From NCBI RefSeq assembly GCF_937920395.1, contig NZ_CALEVF010000331.1, forward strand, positions 1-8,978: a stretch of 8,978 nt of DNA, in the 5' to 3' direction. Numbering within the stretch: position 1 is the stretch's first letter; each line of letters starts with the position of its first letter. The notes beneath the pieces were generated by a model, which was not told the DNA's origin, searched no databases, and saw nothing but the letters and a program-made list of their open reading frames with translations. Below, one piece after another: positions 6,455 through 8,978 of the stretch. The stretch comes from an uncultured Clostridium sp. Lineage in GTDB: Bacteria; Bacillota; Clostridia; Clostridiales; Clostridiaceae. The translations under genes were made by a program, and so were the position numbers.

Positions 6455-7120
6455 ATGGCGAAATTATATGGGGTAGGGGTAGGACCTGGAGACAAGGAAC
6501 TACTTACGATAAAGGCAATAAAAACTATCGGTAAATGTGATGTTATAGTAGTTCCAAGTGCTATGAATGGTGGAAAAAGTATAGCTCATGAAATAGCAGA
6601 GGAATATATTAGCAAGGATTCAGAAGTGCTGGTTAAACATTTTCCTATGGGTGGAGCAGAGCAGGAAGAAAAGATTTATGAAGCATTTAAGTCTATTGAA
6701 GAGAAATTGAAATCTGGTAAAGATGTGGCCTTTCTAACAATAGGTGATCCATTTGTATATAGCACGTATATATATTTATTGAATTACATAAAGGAAAGTG
6801 GATATGAAGTTGAGACGGTTCCTGGTATAACTTCATTTTGTGCTTGCGCAAGCATTGCCAATGAGTATTTAGTTATTGGCAATGAACCGCTTTTAATACT
6901 TCCAGCAACTAGGCTTGATACTATAAAAGATGAAAAATTTCTAGTAATTATGAAGGTTTATAAAATCGAAGAAAAAGTTTTAGATTGTCTAGAATCAAAA
7001 GGCTATACTTATGTATATATTAAAAGAGCTGGTAGAGAAGGACAAGAAGTCCTTCGATGTCGAGAAGATATATTAAAAAATAAAGAATATATGAGCTTAA
7101 TAATCGCGAAAAAAGAGTGA
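6455..7120 (+). CDS. cbiL: Cobalt-factor II / precorrin-2 C20-methyltransferase CbiL
   Basis: SAM-dependent methylation at C20 of cobalt-factor II, the step right after CbiK. 221 residues, slightly shorter than enterobacterial CbiL. Tetrapyrrole methylase motifs: GVGVGPGDKELLTIKA (6-21), TIGDPFVYSTY (95-105), VPGITSF (122-128), MKVYK (166-170) and KRAGREGQE (190-198). The DPFVYSTY block and the GGKSIAHEIAEEY segment (39-51) point to the C20 enzyme among the paralogues. GGAGGGG at 6443-6449, five bases before the ATG, is a strong ribosome binding site. It begins a run of three consecutive paralogous methyltransferase genes (cbiL, cbiF, cbiH). Confidence 0.93.
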   Translation: MAKLYGVGVGPGDKELLTIKAIKTIGKCDVIVVPSAMNGGKSIAHEIAEEYISKDSEVLVKHFPMGGAEQEEKIYEAFKSIEEKLKSGKDVAFLTIGDPFVYSTYIYLLNYIKESGYEVETVPGITSFCACASIANEYLVIGNEPLLILPATRLDTIKDEKFLVIMKVYKIEEKVLDCLESKGYTYVYIKRAGREGQEVLRCREDILKNKEYMSLIIAKKE

Positions 7121-7138
7121 GTCAAGACAGAATAAGGT

Positions 7139-7161
7139 AGGGACAGGTAACAACTAATTCA
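7139..7161 (+). repeat. Dispersed repeat copy G (forward), cbiL-cbiF gap
   Basis: AGGGACAGGTAACAACTAAT followed by TCA; one substitution (AGGTAAC for AGTTAAC). This is the only gap with a single copy. It begins 19 bases after the cbiL stop and ends 26 bases before the preferred cbiF start. Confidence 0.88.
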
Positions 7162-7187
7162 ACAATAATAAAGGATAGGTGAAGTTA

Positions 7188-7940
7188 ATGGTTTATTTTA
7201 TTGGAGCAGGACCAGGTGATGTGGATTTAATTACAGTGAAGGGAAGAAATATATTATCTGAGACAGATGTGGTTATTTATGCGGGGTCACTTGTAAGTGC
7301 TGAGCATATCACATTTTGTAAAAAAGATGTTGTAGTTCATAATTCTGCTTCAATGACTCTTGAGGATGTTATTGAGGTTATGAAAAAAGCACATAATGAG
7401 AATAAAAATGTGGTAAGACTTCATACTGGCGACCCAGCTATATATGGAGCAATAAAAGAACAGATGGATGAGTTAGATAAGTTGAATATAGATTATTCTA
7501 TTGTCCCAGGGGTAAGTTCCTTCTCGGCTGCGGCGGCTGTTATCAAAAAAGAATTTACGCTACCAAGTGTAACCCAAACGCTTATACTTACAAGAGTTGA
7601 GGGCAGAACTCCAGTGCCAGAGACTGAAGATCTAGAAAAACTTGCATCAATTGGTGCATCGATGGCCATTTTCTTATCTATAAGTATGATTGATAAAGTT
7701 GTTGCAAAACTTAAGGCAGGTTACGGTAGAAACGTTCCAATAGCAGTTATTGAGAGAGCTACATGGGCGGATGAAAGGGCTATTATTGGAACTTTAGATG
7801 ATATAGCAGAGAAAGTTAAGGAAGCTAAAATAACAAAGTGTGCTCAAATTCTTGTGGGCGATTTCATAGATTGTGAATATGAGAAGAGTCTTTTGTATGA
7901 TAAGACCTTTACACATATGTTTCGTGAAGGAAAAAAATAG
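7188..7940 (+). CDS. cbiF: Cobalt-precorrin-4 C11-methyltransferase CbiF
   Basis: SAM-dependent methylation of cobalt-precorrin-4 at C11. 250 residues from the preferred start. Motifs: FIGAGPGD (4-11), YAGSLVS (31-37, a CbiF/CobM hallmark), RLHTGDPAIYGA (77-88), VPGVSSF (106-112), LPSVTQT (125-131), RTPVPE (140-145) and the AIVERATWADE-like segment (186-197). An in-frame GTG at 7179 would add three residues but overlaps the AAGGATAGGTGA Shine-Dalgarno region (7171-7182), so the ATG at 7188 is better. Only 20 bases separate its stop from cbiH, the tightest junction in the window. CbiG, the lactone-opening enzyme often encoded between cbiF and cbiH, is not there. Confidence 0.95.
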   Translation: MVYFIGAGPGDVDLITVKGRNILSETDVVIYAGSLVSAEHITFCKKDVVVHNSASMTLEDVIEVMKKAHNENKNVVRLHTGDPAIYGAIKEQMDELDKLNIDYSIVPGVSSFSAAAAVIKKEFTLPSVTQTLILTRVEGRTPVPETEDLEKLASIGASMAIFLSISMIDKVVAKLKAGYGRNVPIAVIERATWADERAIIGTLDDIAEKVKEAKITKCAQILVGDFIDCEYEKSLLYDKTFTHMFREGKK

Positions 7941-7960
7941 ATAGTGAAGGAGAAGTTAAA

Positions 7961-8677
7961 TTGGGGAAATTATATGTAATTGGAATAGGACCGGGCGGAC
8001 TTTCGCATATGACAATACGAGCAATGGACGCTATTAAAGAAAGTGATATAGTTGTAGGTTATAATAAATATATAGATATGATAAAACCATTACTTGCTGG
8101 CAAAGAAATATTTTCAACAGGCATGAAGGGGGAGGAAGAGAGATGCAAAAAAGCATTAGAGCTTAGTCATGACAAGATAGTCAGCGTAGTAAGTACCGGA
8201 GATTCTGGGATTTATGGAATGGCAGGACTAATTCTTCAGCTTAGGCTTGATGAGGAAGTTGAAATTATTCCAGGGGTTACTGCATCATCTGCTGCTGCAT
8301 CAGTACTTGGTGCACCGTTAATGCATGATAACTGCAACATAAGTTTAAGTGATCTAATGACTCCTTATGAATTAATTCAACAAAGAGTAAATTTAGCCGC
8401 AGAAGGTGATTTTGTTATATCATTATATAATCCTAAAAGTAAGGGCAGACCTCATTATTTAAGAGAATGTATAAACATAATAAAAATGTACAGAGATGGA
8501 AACACTCCAATAGCTGTAGTTAAAAATGCGCTTAGAGAGGGACAAGAAGTAAGTATATCAACACTAGACACTTTTGACGAGAATATAGTTGACATGATGT
8601 CAATTGTTATAATTGGTAACAGCCAAAGTTACGTAAAAGATGGTAAATTTATAACACCAAGAGGATATAAAGTTTAG
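7961..8677 (+). CDS. cbiH: Cobalt-factor III / precorrin-3B C17-methyltransferase CbiH (TTG start)
   Basis: Methylates C17 and contracts the macrocycle, forming the corrin-type ring (cobalt-precorrin-4). 238 residues, full length. Motifs: GIGPGG (8-13), VVGYNKYID (31-39), STGDSGIYGMAG (78-89), PGVTASSAAASVLGAPLMHD (104-123), SLSDLMTPY (128-136), SLYNPKSKGRPHYL (154-167) and the C-terminal GKFITPRGY (228-236). No C-terminal nitrite reductase-like or iron-sulfur extension is fused, as seen in some CbiH60-type proteins. Translation starts at TTG: AAGGAGA (7947-7953) lies seven bases upstream, and the residues that follow match the family N-terminus. Confidence 0.95.
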   Translation: MGKLYVIGIGPGGLSHMTIRAMDAIKESDIVVGYNKYIDMIKPLLAGKEIFSTGMKGEEERCKKALELSHDKIVSVVSTGDSGIYGMAGLILQLRLDEEVEIIPGVTASSAAASVLGAPLMHDNCNISLSDLMTPYELIQQRVNLAAEGDFVISLYNPKSKGRPHYLRECINIIKMYRDGNTPIAVVKNALREGQEVSISTLDTFDENIVDMMSIVIIGNSQSYVKDGKFITPRGYKV

Positions 8678-8717
8678 AATAACGCAAAAGGGTGGGGGTG
8701 AAGTCGAGGGAAGATTG

Positions 8718-8740
8718 AGGGACAGTTAGCAACTAATAGA
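8718..8740 (+). repeat. Dispersed repeat copy H (forward), cbiH-cbiJ gap
   Basis: AGGGACAGTTAGCAACTAAT followed by AGA; one substitution from the core (TTAGC for TTAAC). It is the forward partner of reverse copy I in a long imperfect hairpin. Confidence 0.88.
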
Positions 8741-8782
8741 CTTTTATCATAATAAAAACAGGGGAAAGTTATTAACTGTCCC
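8719..8782 (+). other. Long imperfect hairpin built from inverted repeat copies H and I
   Basis: GGGACAGTTA (8719-8728) pairs perfectly with TAACTGTCCC (8773-8782). After one GU pair and one mismatch, AACT (8731-8734) pairs with AGTT (8767-8770). An inner hairpin TTTTAT/ATAAAA (8742-8747 with 8752-8757) caps the structure. After one C (8783) and GC comes a short TTTT (8786-8789), a weak tail. It could act as a partial terminator or as an mRNA-stabilising or processing hairpin between cbiH and the next gene. The pairing is read directly; the function is not known. Confidence 0.55.
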
Positions 8783-8783
8783 C
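8768..8783 (-). repeat. Dispersed repeat copy I (reverse, 3'-truncated), cbiH-cbiJ gap
   Basis: GTTATTAACTGTCCCC on the + strand; minus strand GGGGACAGTTAATAAC. It has the 5' two-thirds of the core with one substitution, and its CTAA end is replaced. Confidence 0.82.
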
Positions 8784-8842
8784 GCTTTTAATCGTGATTC
8801 AATCAACTGTTTTATCGTGTTTTTAGGTATCATAAATATTCT

Positions 8843-8861
8843 TTAGTTGTTAACCGTCCCC
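8843..8861 (-). repeat. Dispersed repeat copy J (reverse), cbiH-cbiJ gap
   Basis: TTAGTTGTTAACCGTCCCC, an exact reverse complement of the core with G at the variable position. It is in tandem with copy I, 78 bases apart, and about 70 bases before the next gene. The 251-base gap 8678-8931 holds copies H, I and J, the H/I hairpin and no coding sequence I can support. Confidence 0.92.
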
Positions 8862-8931
8862 ATCATTTTCTCTTTTATTTCACAACCAACTATTTTCCCA
8901 GGAACATTATTAAGGTGGACAGGAGTGAATG

Positions 8932-8978
8932 ATGATGATAGGTTTAATTGTAGGTACTTCAGAAGGAAAAAATATTCT
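8932..8978 (+). CDS. cbiJ: Probable cobalt-precorrin-6A reductase CbiJ, 5' fragment cut by window end
   Basis: Only about 15 residues are visible: MMIGLIVGTSEGKNI. The hydrophobic strand followed by GTSEG resembles the N-terminal nucleotide-binding turn (typically GGTSE/DxR) of CbiJ/CobK reductases, which reduce the macrocycle of precorrin-6A with NAD(P)H. The position right after cbiH agrees with common operon order. Three consecutive in-frame ATGs occur at 8929, 8932 and 8935; AGGAG at 8921-8925 gives spacings of three, six and nine bases, so 8932 or 8935 is most likely. Too little is visible to exclude another Rossmann-like protein. Confidence 0.6.
   Translation, partial: MMIGLIVGTSEGKNI

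Noticed and set aside
7179..7187. GTG start for cbiF at 7179
   Set aside because: It lies within the Shine-Dalgarno region; the ATG at 7188 has suitable spacing and matches the family N-terminus.
2259..8861. The repeat family as a CRISPR array or a transcription factor operator series
   Set aside because: Spacing is irregular and spans kilobases, so not CRISPR. The core is not palindromic beyond GTTAAC, occurs in both orientations and sits at gene ends inside an operon, which fits a dispersed repeat better than operators.

Overview
The window is one stretch of an anaerobic (early cobalt insertion) adenosylcobalamin biosynthesis operon, with every gene on the + strand. The DNA is strongly AT-rich. 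Ribosome binding sites are of the strong GGAGG type, two genes start with TTG, and the pathway is the CbiK/CbiD/CbiH version. Together these suggest a low-GC anaerobic Firmicute, most likely a Clostridium relative. That assignment is inferred from composition and gene content, not from a search.

Layout. Positions 1-194 hold a cobalamin riboswitch with a visible expression platform: an antiterminator pairing and a mutually exclusive intrinsic terminator. Then follow cbiK (cobaltochelatase), cobD (threonine-phosphate decarboxylase), cbiA (a,c-diamide synthase), cbiC (methylmutase), cbiD (C1 methyltransferase), cbiE (C5 methyltransferase), cbiL (C20), cbiF (C11), cbiH (C17), and the first residues of a probable cbiJ (precorrin-6A reductase), cut by the window end. 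The riboswitch is probably also clipped at its 5' side.

How the genes work together. CbiK puts cobalt into sirohydrochlorin. CbiL, CbiH, CbiF, CbiD, CbiJ and CbiE carry out successive methylation, ring contraction and reduction steps. CbiC moves the C11 methyl group to C12, giving cobyrinate, and CbiA amidates the a and c side chains. CobD makes the aminopropanol phosphate used for the nucleotide loop. Two enzymes normally needed, CbiG (usually near cbiF/cbiH) and CbiT (usually next to or fused to cbiE), are not in the window. CbiB, CbiP and the lower-loop enzymes are also absent; any of these may lie outside it.

The main non-textbook feature is a family of short dispersed repeats, core GGGACRGTTAACAACTAA, with ten copies in five of the nine intergenic gaps. 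Most come as closely spaced pairs, and both orientations occur. One copy supplies the last six codons and stop codon of cobD, and another contains the stop codon of cbiD. Pairs on either side of cbiA point in opposite directions, and an inverted pair between cbiH and cbiJ can fold into a long hairpin. They look like REP/MITE-type elements. I see no transposase, CRISPR array, tRNA, rRNA or clearly new enzymatic system here.
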